Below are positions 9,393 through 22,074 of a stretch of DNA of 64,000 nucleotides, one piece after another. Each line of letters opens with the position of its first letter. The first letter of the stretch is position 1. The DNA comes from Massilia sp. PDC64 (GTDB taxonomy: Bacteria > Pseudomonadota > Gammaproteobacteria > Burkholderiales > Burkholderiaceae_D). Location of the stretch: the NCBI RefSeq assembly GCF_900101265.1, contig NZ_FMZS01000011.1, forward strand, positions 248,001 to 312,000. The letters are read 5' to 3'. A model generated the notes under the pieces. That model was not told the origin of the DNA, ran no database searches, and worked only from the letters and a program-made list of their open reading frames with translations. Position numbers and translations under genes: made by a program.

Positions 9393-11633
9393 ATGAAGAA
9401 TCAGCAGGGTCGGTCGACCCGTAACCTGCTCGCCATGTCGATCGCGACGATCGCATGGGGCACGGCATGCGCGCAGGTGGAGACACAGGCCGATGGCATT
9501 CAGGAAGTGATCGTCACGGCGCAGCGCACGGCGGCGCCGGAATCGAAGACGCCGGTGGCGATGAGCGTGCTCACGGCGCGCCAGCTCGACGCCATCGGCG
9601 CCGACACGCCGGGCGCCCTCGCCGCGCGCCTGCCGAATACATACCTGGAAAATTCGTACGACGGCCTGCGCATCACTATCCGCGGCGTCTCCAATGCGGA
9701 TGTCACGGAAAAGGGCGACCCGTCGGCCGCCTTCATGGTCGACGGCGTCTATGTCGCGCGGCCGCAGAGCCAGAACACGGCGCTGTACGACGTCGAGCGC
9801 GTCGAAGTGCTGCGCGGGCCGCAAGGCACGCTGTATGGCCGCAACACGACGGCCGGCGTCGTCAACGTGATCACGAAGGCGCCCGTCAACCGCTTCGAGG
9901 GCGACGTCAACGCGGCCTTCGGCAACCACGGCGAGCGCAAGGTCGGCGCCATGGTCAACGTGCCCGTGAACGACGTGCTGGCGCTGCGCGCCGCCGCGAC
10001 CTGGAATGAGCACGATCCTTACCTGAAGAACGGCACGGCCACGCCGCGCAGCCTGGGCCTGGACCGCGACGACCGCGCCGCGCGCCTGTCCGCGCAACTG
10101 AAGCTCGGCCCCAGCGCGACGCTGCTGGTGCGCTACGAGGCGAGCCGCGACGACAGCAACAATGACAGCGCCGTGCCCGACTCGAATTTTTATAACGGCA
10201 TCGCGACCGGCCAGCCGGTGTGGAACGGCGATTCGACCGGCCGCCAGCTGACCTACCGCTTCAACCCGCCCAACACGCGCTTCGAACAGGGCTATTCGCA
10301 CAAGAAGACGTCCAGCCTGACGGCGGACCTGAGCTGGAACCTGGGCCCCGCGACCCTGTCGTGGCTGGGCGCGCACCGCAACTTCGACCACGACTACCTG
10401 TACAACTTCTATTACCGCGTCGCGCCCACGATCGCGCTGGGCGTGCGCCAGCCGTTCACCGGCACGTACAGCCAGGATTCGCACGAACTGCGCCTCGCGA
10501 CGAACGGCGCGGGCCCCGTGAGCGCCCAGGGCGGCGTGTACTGGTTCCGCGAACGGGCGCGCGACACCTATTGGTTCCGCGACCTGCAGGCCGTCGGCCT
10601 CCCGCCCTACTACGTGTTCGGCAACGATCCGGTCGAATCGCGCAGCAAGGCCGTGTTCGGGCAGGCGACGGTCCGCCTCGCGGACGGCCTGCGCGCGACG
10701 GCCGGCGCCCGCTACACGGAAGACGACAAGTCGCGCGTCGGCTATATCGGCTACCAGCGCACGGCAGCGTTCAACGCGGCCACCGACCTGCGCGAACTGA
10801 ACGCCGGCAGCATCTCCACCGACAAGACCACGTGGCGCCTGGGCCTCGACTACGACCTGGCCCCGGCCACCCTCGTCTACGGCTCGATCGCGACCGGCTA
10901 CAAGGCCGGCGGCTTCAACGACGGCTGCGCGGCGGGCGATTCGCGCAACGGCGTCGGCTGCCCCGCCGCCACCGCGCTGCCGGTCGCCAGCCTCACCTAT
11001 CGTCCGGAGACCGTGCGCGCCTACGAGGCGGGCGTCAAGACCCGCTTCCTGGACGGCCGCGCGAGCCTGAACGTGGCCGTGTTCCACTACGACTATCGCG
11101 ACCTGCAGCTGTCCAACGAAGTCGTGATCAACGGCCGGCCGCGCTATGAGACGACGAACGCGGGCGCGGCGTCGATCCGCGGCCTGGAAGCGGATGGCCA
11201 GGTGCTCGCGACGAGCGCCGACCGCTTCACGTACGCCCTCACCCTGCTCGACGCGCACTATTCGAACTACATGCCGGACGGCGTGCATTCCTGGGCCGGG
11301 GTCAAGCTGGACCGCACGCCGGCGCGAACCCTGTCGCTCGGCTGGGAACACCGCATGCATCTCGGCGGCGGCGTGCTGACGGCCGGCGCGGGCACCCGCG
11401 CGAGCGCCGGCTACCTGCTGGGCGTGCCGCAGGCGGGCCTGAAGTACCGCGTCCCCGGCCACACGGAATCCGACCTGCGTCTCGGCTGGGAACCGGATGG
11501 CGCGCCGTGGAGCGTGCTCGCGCGCGTGCGCAACGTCGAGGACAAGGTGCGCCCGATGACGATCAGTTCGTCGGGCCTCGCCGTGCCGACCGAGCCGCGC
11601 ACGGCCGACGTCCGCTTCGACTACCGCTTCTGA
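9393..11633 (+). CDS. TonB-dependent outer-membrane receptor
   Basis: 746 residues. A signal peptide ends near ACAQ. A TonB-box-like EVIVTAQR follows, then the plug domain with RITIRGVSN, FMVDGVYVARPQ and VEVLRGPQGTLYGRNTTAGV, and a beta-barrel ending in aromatic FDYRF as outer-membrane proteins do. It moves a scarce substrate across the outer membrane using TonB energy; the substrate cannot be read. It lies 66 bp upstream of the CruF-like gene on the same strand and may be in one transcript with it. Confidence 0.92.
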   Translation: MKNQQGRSTRNLLAMSIATIAWGTACAQVETQADGIQEVIVTAQRTAAPESKTPVAMSVLTARQLDAIGADTPGALAARLPNTYLENSYDGLRITIRGVSNADVTEKGDPSAAFMVDGVYVARPQSQNTALYDVERVEVLRGPQGTLYGRNTTAGVVNVITKAPVNRFEGDVNAAFGNHGERKVGAMVNVPVNDVLALRAAATWNEHDPYLKNGTATPRSLGLDRDDRAARLSAQLKLGPSATLLVRYEASRDDSNNDSAVPDSNFYNGIATGQPVWNGDSTGRQLTYRFNPPNTRFEQGYSHKKTSSLTADLSWNLGPATLSWLGAHRNFDHDYLYNFYYRVAPTIALGVRQPFTGTYSQDSHELRLATNGAGPVSAQGGVYWFRERARDTYWFRDLQAVGLPPYYVFGNDPVESRSKAVFGQATVRLADGLRATAGARYTEDDKSRVGYIGYQRTAAFNAATDLRELNAGSISTDKTTWRLGLDYDLAPATLVYGSIATGYKAGGFNDGCAAGDSRNGVGCPAATALPVASLTYRPETVRAYEAGVKTRFLDGRASLNVAVFHYDYRDLQLSNEVVINGRPRYETTNAGAASIRGLEADGQVLATSADRFTYALTLLDAHYSNYMPDGVHSWAGVKLDRTPARTLSLGWEHRMHLGGGVLTAGAGTRASAGYLLGVPQAGLKYRVPGHTESDLRLGWEPDGAPWSVLARVRNVEDKVRPMTISSSGLAVPTEPRTADVRFDYRF

Positions 11634-11699
11634 TTTCGTGCGCGGCTGCCGTCCTCCGGCGGCCGCTTTTCACTGTTACGTCGTGCCCTGGAGCCTGAT

Positions 11700-12578
11700 A
11701 TGACCCCGTTGTTGCGCCGTCGTCTGCCCGTCCTCGCCGCCACCCTGCTGGCGGTTTTCCTGCTCGTTCTCGCCAAACGCATCGGCGGCGACACCACCGC
11801 CGCCCTCGTCGCCAGCTCGCTGCTGATGTTCGGCTGTTGCTGGGCCAGCGCCGCCCACCTGCTCGGCGGCGCCGCCGCGCTGCGCCTCGTCGCGATCGCC
11901 ACGAGCTTCGGCTGGCTGGCGGAGCAGCTCGGGTCGTCGTACGGCTGGTTCTTCGGCAGCTACACGTACACGCCCGTGCTCGGACCTGCCCTGGGCGACG
12001 TGCCCGTCGTGATCCCGCTGATGTGGTTCGCGCTGACGTACATCGGCTACGTGATCGCCAACCTGATCGTGTGGCAGGATCCCGTCGACCGGCCCGCGTC
12101 GCTAGGCCATGACGCGCTCATGGCGCTGCTGGGCGCGATGGTCGTCACGTGCTACGACCTCGGTGTCGATCCGTACATGGTCTACGTGCTGAAGGCCTGG
12201 ATCATGACGGACAAGGACGGCTGGTGGTTCGGCGAAACGGTGCAGGGCTTCGCCGGCTGGATGACGGTGTCGTTCGCGATCCTGTTCGCGTTCCGCCGCC
12301 TCGCACGCGTGCGCACGACGCGCGAAGACGCGGGCACCGTGCTGCCCACGATGCGCCACGTGTTCGTGCCGCTGGGCGTCTACGCCGGCCTGATGGTGTT
12401 CCAGGTGCTGCTCGGCTACCCCGTCGAAGCGCGCACGATCGCGCTGTTCGCGATGGGCTTCCCGCTGCTCGCCGCCACCATCGGCCTGCTGCGCTGGCAA
12501 GGCATCCTGGCCCGTCCGGTCAGCGGCGCAGACACGCCGGCCGCCGTGCCGGCCGACGCGCTGAAGGAGGCCGCATGA
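11700..12578 (+). CDS. CruF-like carotenoid biosynthesis membrane protein (PF04240 type)
   Basis: 292 residues with seven or eight membrane helices. The segments EQLGSSYGWFFGSYTYTPVLGP, PLMWFALTYIGYVIANLIV and YDLGVDPYMVYVLKAWIM match the CruF/carotenoid 1,2-hydratase family, which adds water to the psi end of carotenoids. The motif GGWWFGETVQGF-like (here DGWWFGETVQGF) is also typical. No phytoene synthase or desaturase gene is in the window, so the substrate may be made elsewhere or may be another polyisoprenoid. Its stop overlaps the next ATG. Confidence 0.75.
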   Translation: MTPLLRRRLPVLAATLLAVFLLVLAKRIGGDTTAALVASSLLMFGCCWASAAHLLGGAAALRLVAIATSFGWLAEQLGSSYGWFFGSYTYTPVLGPALGDVPVVIPLMWFALTYIGYVIANLIVWQDPVDRPASLGHDALMALLGAMVVTCYDLGVDPYMVYVLKAWIMTDKDGWWFGETVQGFAGWMTVSFAILFAFRRLARVRTTREDAGTVLPTMRHVFVPLGVYAGLMVFQVLLGYPVEARTIALFAMGFPLLAATIGLLRWQGILARPVSGADTPAAVPADALKEAA

Positions 12579-13941
12579 GACGCGACGCCCTCGAACCCGG
12601 CCTGGCCGACAATCCGGCGCTGCGGGCCGACCCGCTGGCCGACGCCACCATCGCGCGCATCCTCGGTCCCGGCCGGCCCGGCGGCCCGGACATGGCGACG
12701 ATCGGCCTGCTGAACAGGGAGATCGCGCGCTGGCAGTTGAACGGTGACCTGGATGGGTGGCGCGCCAGCCCCGGCCTGCCGCCCGACATGGCCGCCGCGC
12801 TCGAAGAGTACGTCGACAAGGCGCGCGTGCTGCCCGACTGGGCGGACGCGGCGAAAATCGCGCGCGCGGAAGTCCTGTTCATGGAGATGAGCATGGCGTC
12901 GTGCACGCTGCTGTTCTGCGCGAGCCTGCCGCAGTGCTACATCATGCCGGACCTCGCGGCCGTGCTGCACGCGGCCGGCGAACTCGAACAGCACACGGAC
13001 TACCGCGTGCGCGCCACCGCCGCCATGATCTTCCCCGTCATGATGCACGGCGGCCTGACGCTGCCTTCCGGCGGTGGCGTCGCGCAGGCCATCAAGGTGC
13101 GCCTGATCCACGCGATGATCCGCCACCTCGTGCTGCGCGGCGACGTGGCCGAAGCCCTCGTCGCGCCGCGCCGCCTCAAGCGCCTGCTGGCGCAAGGTAA
13201 AACGATGCCGCAGGTGCTGTACGCGCACGGCTGGGACATCGACCGCCTCGGCCTGCCCTGCAACCAGGAAGAACTGGGCTACACGCTGCTGACGTTTAAT
13301 TATGTGTTCCTGCAGGGCCTGCGCCGCCTGGGCCTCGGCCTGGACGAGCGCGACGAGCAGGCCTACATGCACGCGTGGAACGTGCTCGGTTACGTGCTCG
13401 GCATCGAACGGGAGATGATGACGGACACGATGGCGGACGCGGCGCGCATGTTCACGGCAATCCAGGCGCAGGCGCGCTGCCAGCAGCGCAAGGACGACCC
13501 GCGCCCGGCGCTGGCCGGCGCGCTGATGGCGAACCTCCAGCGCTACCTCCCGCTGCGCATCCTGAAGCCGTTCCCGGTGCTCCTCACGCGCCACCTGATC
13601 GGCAAGGAGTCGTCGCGCGACCTGGGCCTCGACAAGCGCGTGTCGCTGCTGTCGCGCGGCCTGTTCGTGCTGGTGTTCGGCTTCATCCGCGGCGTCGACG
13701 CGATCGCGCGCCTCGTGTTCCCCGGCTTCTCGATCTCGCGCCTCGTCACGCGCATCCTCGGCTACAACCTCACGGTCAAGCTGCTGATGGACGAGACCCG
13801 CCCGTTGAAACTGCCGGACACGCTGCTCGGCGAAGTCGGCGACGCCGTCCACAGCTGGCACAATGACGACAAGGCGCCGCGCTGGGTCAATGCCCTCGAG
13901 CGCCGTCTCACCGGGCGTACCGCGCCCGCCGCCCAACAAGG

Positions 13942-13945
<4 letters not shown>
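12575..13945 (+). CDS. DUF2236 / MpaB-family oxygenase-like protein
   Basis: 456 residues. The core, with YRVRATAAMIFPVMMHGGL and VRLIHAMIRHLV (R-x-x-H-A-x-x-R), matches the DUF2236 family that includes latex-clearing protein and MpaB'; in that family the histidine of the second motif is the haem ligand. NQEELGYTLLTFNYVFLQGLRRLGL is another family segment. The ATG overlaps the stop of the CruF-like gene, and its own stop overlaps the histidine kinase start, so the three are translationally coupled. Family members cleave or oxidise polyene or polyisoprene chains; a carotenoid substrate is inference from the neighbour. Confidence 0.75.
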
Positions 13946-17381
<3,436 letters not shown>

Positions 17382-17385
<4 letters not shown>

Positions 17386-18299
17386 ACGTGGAACCGCAAA
17401 AAGTCCTGATCGCCGACGACGACGTGATCAACCGCCAGGTGCTGGCCGAACTGCTCAAGCCGGAATACACGGTGCTGCTGGCGAAGAACGGCGAACAGGC
17501 GCTGGAACGGGCCACCCGCCACGCGCCGGACCTGATCCTGCTAGACGTGATGATGCCGGACCTGGACGGCTACGAGGTGCTGCGCCGCCTGCGCGCCGAT
17601 CCGCAGACGGAGCAGATCGCCGTGATCTTCATCTCCGGCCTGGACCGCCCGGAAGACGAGGCGAACGGCCTCAAGATGGGCGCCGCCGACTACATCGCCA
17701 AGCCGTTCAACGCCACCGTCGTGATGGCGCGCGTGGCGCTGCACCTGCAGCTCGTGCGCCAGCGCCGCATGCTGGAGCGCCTCGCGCACGTGGACGGCCT
17801 GACGGAACTGGCGAACCGGCGTCGCTTCGACGAACTGTACGCGCAGGAATGGCAGCGCGCCCAGCGCAACGGCTGGCCGCTGTCGCTGGCCCTGCTCGAC
17901 ATCGACGCGTTCAAGCAGTACAACGACTACTACGGCCACCCGGCCGGCGACCGCGCCCTGCGCGCCGTCGCGCGCACGGCGGCGACGGGCCTGCGCCGCC
18001 CGGCCGACATGGCGGCGCGCTACGGCGGCGAGGAACTGGTGCTGCTGCTGCCGGACACGGACATCGTCCAGGCGCGCCACGTGGTGGACGAGATCTGCGC
18101 GGCCATCACCGCCCTGGCGATACCGCACGCGGCGTCGCAGGTGGCGCCGGTGCTCACGGTCAGCGTGGGCGGCGCGACGCTCGGCGGCCATGGACCGGAG
18201 AGCGCGGCCGAATTGTTCGAGGCGGCGGACGAACACCTGTACCGCGCCAAGCAGGAGGGACGAAACCGGGTCGTGTGGCGCACCCCGGTCGAAAGCTGA
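17382..18299 (+). CDS. Response regulator with diguanylate cyclase output (REC-GGDEF)
   Basis: 305 residues starting with GTG, which overlaps the TGA of the kinase (GTGA). The receiver has the acidic pocket ADDD (11-14) and phospho-acceptor Asp55 (LLDVMMPD). The GGDEF domain (about 135-305) has an intact active site GGEEL at 215-219 and the product-inhibition site RPAD at 206-209, so it should make cyclic di-GMP and be feedback-inhibited. It is the probable target of the hybrid kinase upstream. Confidence 0.93.
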
Positions 18300-18740
18300 T
18301 CAGCGACGGCGGGACTCCAGCGTCGACACCACCAGCAGCCCGCCCACGATGCACACGTGCTCCATGAACGGAATCAGTTCCGCATGGCGCGCCGCGCCGG
18401 TCGCGTGCCAGAAGCCGTGATACAGCACGGTCGCCAACGCCGTGAACGCGGCCAGCGCCCAGCACGCGGGTTTCAACAACCGTCCCGCGACGATCGCGGC
18501 GCCGCCGGCCACCTGCAGCAGGATGGTCAGCGCCAGCATGAGCGTCGGTGCCGGCAGCCCGCCCGCCACCACTTCCTGCAGCGCGCCCTGCCAGCCCTGC
18601 ACCTTGTCGATGCCGGCCCACAGGAACAGCACGCCGACGAGCACGCGGCCGGCCGTGCGCACCGTGCGGTCGAAGCCGTCCGCGGGGACGGCAGGCCCGG
18701 CGGCGCGGGCGTTGGCGAGGTCGAGGTCGGGTGTGGTCAT
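18300..18740 (-). CDS. DoxX family membrane protein
   Basis: 146 residues with four membrane helices. After a 25-residue polar N-terminus the DoxX core begins: GRVLVGVLFLWAGIDKVQGW, then ILLQVAGGAAIVAGR and later helices to ECF-like MEHVCIVGGLLVV. DoxX proteins are small membrane proteins linked to quinone- or thiol-related redox functions, mostly uncharacterised. GGAGTC lies upstream of the ATG. It converges with the cyclase gene with no gap. Confidence 0.82.
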   Translation of the reverse strand: MTTPDLDLANARAAGPAVPADGFDRTVRTAGRVLVGVLFLWAGIDKVQGWQGALQEVVAGGLPAPTLMLALTILLQVAGGAAIVAGRLLKPACWALAAFTALATVLYHGFWHATGAARHAELIPFMEHVCIVGGLLVVSTLESRRR

Positions 18741-18891
18741 GATGACTCCTTGATGGTGGAAACGGATCGCCCGAATCTACACCCTCCCCCGCAAATGCGG
18801 CTCCGTCTTTGGATGGATGCGCTGCTGCCCGGTTGCAATACCGTGGCACACCTGTCAATATACGGCGACCAGCATACCACCGGAGAAACCC

Positions 18892-19032
18892 ATGGCGGCT
18901 GACGTCATCGTGCAAGCCATCGCCGAAATCGTGCTCAATGCCCCGCTGCGCCAGAAGACCCTGCGCCGCCTGCGCTGGGTCGTTCTGCTGTTCATCCTGG
19001 GCCTCGTCGTCGCGCTCACGGTCACGCGCTGA
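18892..19032 (+). CDS. Small single-span membrane protein
   Basis: 46 residues: a short amphipathic N-terminus (MAADVIVQAIAEIVLNAPLR), a basic stretch (RQKTLRRLRW) and one membrane helix (VVLLFILGLVVALTV). GGAGAAACC, ideally placed, precedes the ATG, which supports real translation. An in-frame upstream ATG at 18817 lacks a good site. No family recognised. The end overlaps the convergent NTF2-like gene by 11 bp. Confidence 0.55.
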   Translation: MAADVIVQAIAEIVLNAPLRQKTLRRLRWVVLLFILGLVVALTVTR

Positions 19033-19393
19033 CCGGCGCGTCGGCGAAGACTTTGTTGACGATCATCCAGCGCCCCTGCCGGCGCACGAACGACAGGTAG
19101 TTCACGTAGTTGAACCCGAGCGCCGGCACGTGCACGCGGGCAACCGCGATGTCGTGCGTGACGTCGATCGCCAGCGCCTTCATCCGGTACGGCTCGCCCA
19201 GCGCGGCGGGCGACGCCCGCGCCGCCACGCCGTCCAGGTAGTCGTCCAGCCGCTTGTGGTACGACTCGCCGCCCCGCTCCGCGAATAGCGCGGCGTCCGG
19301 GTGGAACACGGTGCGCAGCAATGCCGCGTCCCCCGTGTACAGGCCCTTGAAGTAGTCGCCGAGGACCGCGGCGATGGCGCGCTGGTCGTCCAT
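19022..19393 (-). CDS. NTF2-like / putative lumazine-binding family protein
   Basis: 123 residues forming one NTF2-like cone: AIAAVLGDYFKGLYTGDAAL at the start and the closing strands LSFVRRQGRWMIVNKVF. It fits the small-enzyme or binding-protein superfamily often found next to oxidoreductases. It is last in a three-gene run (SDR, tautomerase, this gene) with spacings of 10 and 4 bp, so the three probably share a transcript. The substrate is unknown. Confidence 0.75.
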   Translation of the reverse strand: MDDQRAIAAVLGDYFKGLYTGDAALLRTVFHPDAALFAERGGESYHKRLDDYLDGVAARASPAALGEPYRMKALAIDVTHDIAVARVHVPALGFNYVNYLSFVRRQGRWMIVNKVFADAPVSA

Positions 19394-19397
19394 GGCA

Positions 19398-19616
19398 TCA
19401 GGACTTGCGCCTGGCCGCTTCGCGCTGGCGGCGCTGCGTCACGACTTCGCCGCCGTGGCCCCAGTTATCGGTGTTCACTTCGTCGATGACGACGAACGTC
19501 GCTTCCGGGTCCTTGTGGAGCACGTTCACCACCAGGTCGGTCGCGCCCGCAATCAGGGCTTCCTTCTGCTGCTTCGTGACGCCTTCGTCGGTCACCTGGA
19601 TGAGGATGTAGGGCAT
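19398..19616 (-). CDS. 4-oxalocrotonate tautomerase family protein
   Basis: 72 residues. The protein begins MPYILIQVTDEGVTKQQKEAL; proline 2 becomes the catalytic N-terminal proline once methionine is removed, as in all tautomerase family members. FVVIDEVNTDNWGHGGE is the usual C-terminal part of this subgroup. It probably interconverts keto and enol forms of a small acid. GGAGG precedes the ATG. Middle gene of the SDR-tautomerase-NTF2 run. Confidence 0.85.
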   Translation of the reverse strand: MPYILIQVTDEGVTKQQKEALIAGATDLVVNVLHKDPEATFVVIDEVNTDNWGHGGEVVTQRRQREAARRKS

Positions 19617-19626
19617 GGTGGCCTCC

Positions 19627-20367
19627 TTACCACGTGCCGGCGGAGGCGCCGCCGTCCACGCTCAGCACGACGCCGCTCGTGAAGCGCGCGCCCGTCAGGT
19701 ACAGCACCGCGTCGACGACGTCGTCCGTCGTGCCCGTCGTGCCGCTCGGCGCCAGCGTGTTGTAGAAGGCGCGCACATTTTCGTAATCCCCATGCAGCGG
19801 GGTTTCGATGATGCCTGGCGCCACGGCCGACACTTTCACGCCGTGCGGGGCCAGCTCGATCGCCAGCGCGCGCGTCGCGCTGTTCAGGCCCCCCTTCACG
19901 AGCACGGGCAGCACGGCCGGAACCTTCGCGGTCGGCTGCACCGCGATGCTGGCCGTGATGTTCACGATGTGGCCGCTGCCGTTGGCGGCCATGTGCTCGG
20001 CGGCCCGTTGCGAGGGGTAGAAGAAGCCTTTCAGGTTCGTGTCGACGAGGCGGTCGACTTCGTCCGGCGTGTAGGTATGGAACGGTTTCGCCGTGAAGAT
20101 GCCGGCATTGTTGATCAGGATGTCGACCTTGCCGAAGCGCGCGATCGCCGTGTCGAACAGGGCCTGCGCCGTGGCCGGGTCGGCGATGTCGCCGGCGACG
20201 CCGATGAAGTTCGCCGGGTTGCCCAGTTCCGCCGCGGCGGCATCCAGGCGGGCCGCGCCGCGCGCGTTGCCGACGACGTTGTCGCCGCGCTCGATGTAGG
20301 CGCGGGCCAGTGCGAGGCCGATGCCGCTGGAGGCGCCGGTGATGATGACGGTACGTGCTGCGTTCAT
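19627..20367 (-). CDS. SDR-family protein lacking the catalytic tyrosine
   Basis: 246 residues. The cofactor motif GASSGIG is at 11-17, NNAG at 86-89, and INITAS-type serine at 140. The place of the YxxxK motif reads PVLVK (154-158): lysine is kept but tyrosine is replaced by proline. KGGLNSATRALAIEL then continues as in normal SDRs. The missing tyrosine suggests either a different reaction or a non-catalytic role; relatives with this change are known to me from proteobacterial genomes. Start chosen at the ATG with AAGGAGAAC upstream. First gene of the three-gene run. Confidence 0.8.
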   Translation of the reverse strand: MNAARTVIITGASSGIGLALARAYIERGDNVVGNARGAARLDAAAAELGNPANFIGVAGDIADPATAQALFDTAIARFGKVDILINNAGIFTAKPFHTYTPDEVDRLVDTNLKGFFYPSQRAAEHMAANGSGHIVNITASIAVQPTAKVPAVLPVLVKGGLNSATRALAIELAPHGVKVSAVAPGIIETPLHGDYENVRAFYNTLAPSGTTGTTDDVVDAVLYLTGARFTSGVVLSVDGGASAGTW

Positions 20368-20474
20368 GCTGTTCTCCTTGTGGTCTGCACGGCGCGGATG
20401 CGCCGTCCGTGGAGACAACTATAGAAACGACCCGACCTCCGAAAAAGATGGGTTACAGCAAGACAATCCTTACA

Positions 20475-21404
20475 TCATGTAATGAATCGCGGCGACGCGC
20501 GCAAATGCTCGACGAGGAAATCGACGAAGGCGCGCACCCGCGCCGCCACGTGCCGGTTGTGCGGGTAGATCAGGCAGAACGGCCGTGACCGCCCGCCGTA
20601 CGCGGGCAGCAGTTCGACGAGGCGGCCCGCGGCGAGATCGGCTTCGACGATGAAGCGGTAGGTCTGGAAGACGCCGCCGCCCGCGCGCGCCAGCGTGACG
20701 GCGCCCAGGATGTCCTCGGCGCAGCCGTACAGGCCGTGCGTCGGGAGTTCGATGTCCTCGCCGTCCACGCGGAACAGCCACGGGATGTTGCGGCCCGTGC
20801 TGGGCAGCGCGAACTGGATGCAGTTGTGAGCGAGCAGCGCGTCGGGCGTCTTTGGCGTGCCCGCGCGCTTCAGGTAATCCGGTGACGCGACGACCACCAG
20901 TTCGGCATCTTCCAGCGGCCGCGAGATCATCGTCGAATCGGCCGGCGCCCGGCCGCGGATCGCGAGATCGAAACCTTCGTCGCCGAAGTCGACGTTGCGA
21001 TTACTGAGGTGGAAATCGACCTTCACGTCCGGATAGCGGCGCGTGAATTCGGGCAGGATCGGCAGCACGCGGTAATGGCCGTACGGCGTGGGCATGCTGA
21101 TGCGCAGCAGACCGGACGGCGCGCTCTGGCGACCCGTGACGGCGCGCTCGGCCTCGACGAGCTGGGCCAGCGCCTGGCGGCACTGGTCGAAGTACTCGCG
21201 CCCCGCCTCCGTCAGGTGCAGCGCGCGCGTCGTGCGCACGAACAGGCGCACGCCGAGGCGCGCTTCCAGCCGCGACACGGCCCGGCTGACGGCGGCGGGC
21301 GTGACGGCGGCCGCCGTCGCCGCCGCGGTGAAGCTGCCCAGCTCCGCGGCGGAACAAAAGAGCTCGATGCTGCCGAGCAGGACGTCGTCGAACTGGCGGC
21401 TCAT
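20475..21404 (-). CDS. LysR family transcriptional regulator
   Basis: 309 residues. N-terminal winged helix: FCSAAELGSFTAAATAAAVT and AAVSRAVSRLEARLGVRLFVR, then a periplasmic-binding-protein-like effector domain from about residue 95. The family CrgA/AaeR-like C-terminus is seen (RFIVEADLAAGRLVELLP). The ATG overlaps the stop of the CGNR gene, so both come from one message. It lies 107 bp upstream of the SDR run on the same strand, which it may control. Confidence 0.9.
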   Translation of the reverse strand: MSRQFDDVLLGSIELFCSAAELGSFTAAATAAAVTPAAVSRAVSRLEARLGVRLFVRTTRALHLTEAGREYFDQCRQALAQLVEAERAVTGRQSAPSGLLRISMPTPYGHYRVLPILPEFTRRYPDVKVDFHLSNRNVDFGDEGFDLAIRGRAPADSTMISRPLEDAELVVVASPDYLKRAGTPKTPDALLAHNCIQFALPSTGRNIPWLFRVDGEDIELPTHGLYGCAEDILGAVTLARAGGGVFQTYRFIVEADLAAGRLVELLPAYGGRSRPFCLIYPHNRHVAARVRAFVDFLVEHLRASPRFIT

Positions 21405-21964
21405 GCCGCCGCCTTGCGCTTGCGGAAGCTGGCCACCTTGTGGCGGTTGCCGCACAGGCCCATGCTGCACCAGCGCCGCTGGTGCGACTTCGATTTGTCG
21501 AGGAACCACAGCGTGCATTCCGGATTCTCGCAGCGCTTCACCAGGTCCTGCTTCTCCTCCGCCAGCAGGTGCGCGGCCGCCTCGACGACGGGCGCCAGTA
21601 GCGCGTCGGTCGCGGCGCCTTCGTAGGCATTCACCAGGCGCAGCGCGCCGTCTTCCGCGTGCATGACGACGAGCCGGCGCGGCGCCCGTGCCAGCAGCGC
21701 GTTCAGCGCGGCCACGTCGACGGGTGCGCCATCCTTGCGCGCCGCGACGAGTCCGCGCAGCTGTTCCCGCAATGCGCGCGCCGCGTCCAGCAGGCCGGCA
21801 GGCGCGCGCGCGGGCAGGCTGTCCGCCCCGTCGGCCACCGTGCGCAGCCAGGCCAGCACGTCGCCGTCGCTCGTCCAACGCTCGACCTTCGCGCCGTCCA
21901 CCGTCATCACGGTATTCAGCAAATCCAGGGCCGGATGGTCGCCATGGAGTTCCGATGCGCTCAT
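21401..21964 (-). CDS. CGNR zinc-finger / ABATE domain protein
   Basis: 187 residues. The N-terminal ABATE domain starts HGDHPALDLLNTV. The C-terminal zinc finger has CENPEC and CSMGLCGNRHKVASFRKR, giving four cysteines and the CGNR signature. Such proteins are thought to be stress-related DNA-binding regulators. GGAGGTTAC upstream of the ATG is a strong ribosome binding site. Coupled by an ATGA overlap to the LysR gene and divergent from the alpha/beta hydrolase. Confidence 0.85.
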   Translation of the reverse strand: MSASELHGDHPALDLLNTVMTVDGAKVERWTSDGDVLAWLRTVADGADSLPARAPAGLLDAARALREQLRGLVAARKDGAPVDVAALNALLARAPRRLVVMHAEDGALRLVNAYEGAATDALLAPVVEAAAHLLAEEKQDLVKRCENPECTLWFLDKSKSHQRRWCSMGLCGNRHKVASFRKRKAAA

Positions 21965-22074
21965 TGTAACCTCCAAAAATAGTCTTGACAGGTTACATGA
22001 AAGGTGTAATCTACCCATCACGTAACCGTTAAAACGATTTTATCAGGTTTCATTCACGACCAAGGAGAACCACC
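21965..22074. promoter_or_regulatory. Divergent promoter with GTAACC/GGTTAC half-sites
   Basis: TTGACA (21985-21990) and TAATCT (22007-22012), 16 bp apart, form a good sigma-70 promoter for the hydrolase gene. GGTTAC (21991-21996) and GTAACC (22022-22027) are inverted around the -10 box, and another GTAACC is at 21966-21971. This arrangement fits an operator for the CGNR or LysR protein; that is inference. Confidence 0.5.

Noticed and set aside
9267..11462. 731-codon open frame opposite the TonB receptor
   Set aside because: Antisense shadow; the receptor on the plus strand has complete plug and barrel motifs.
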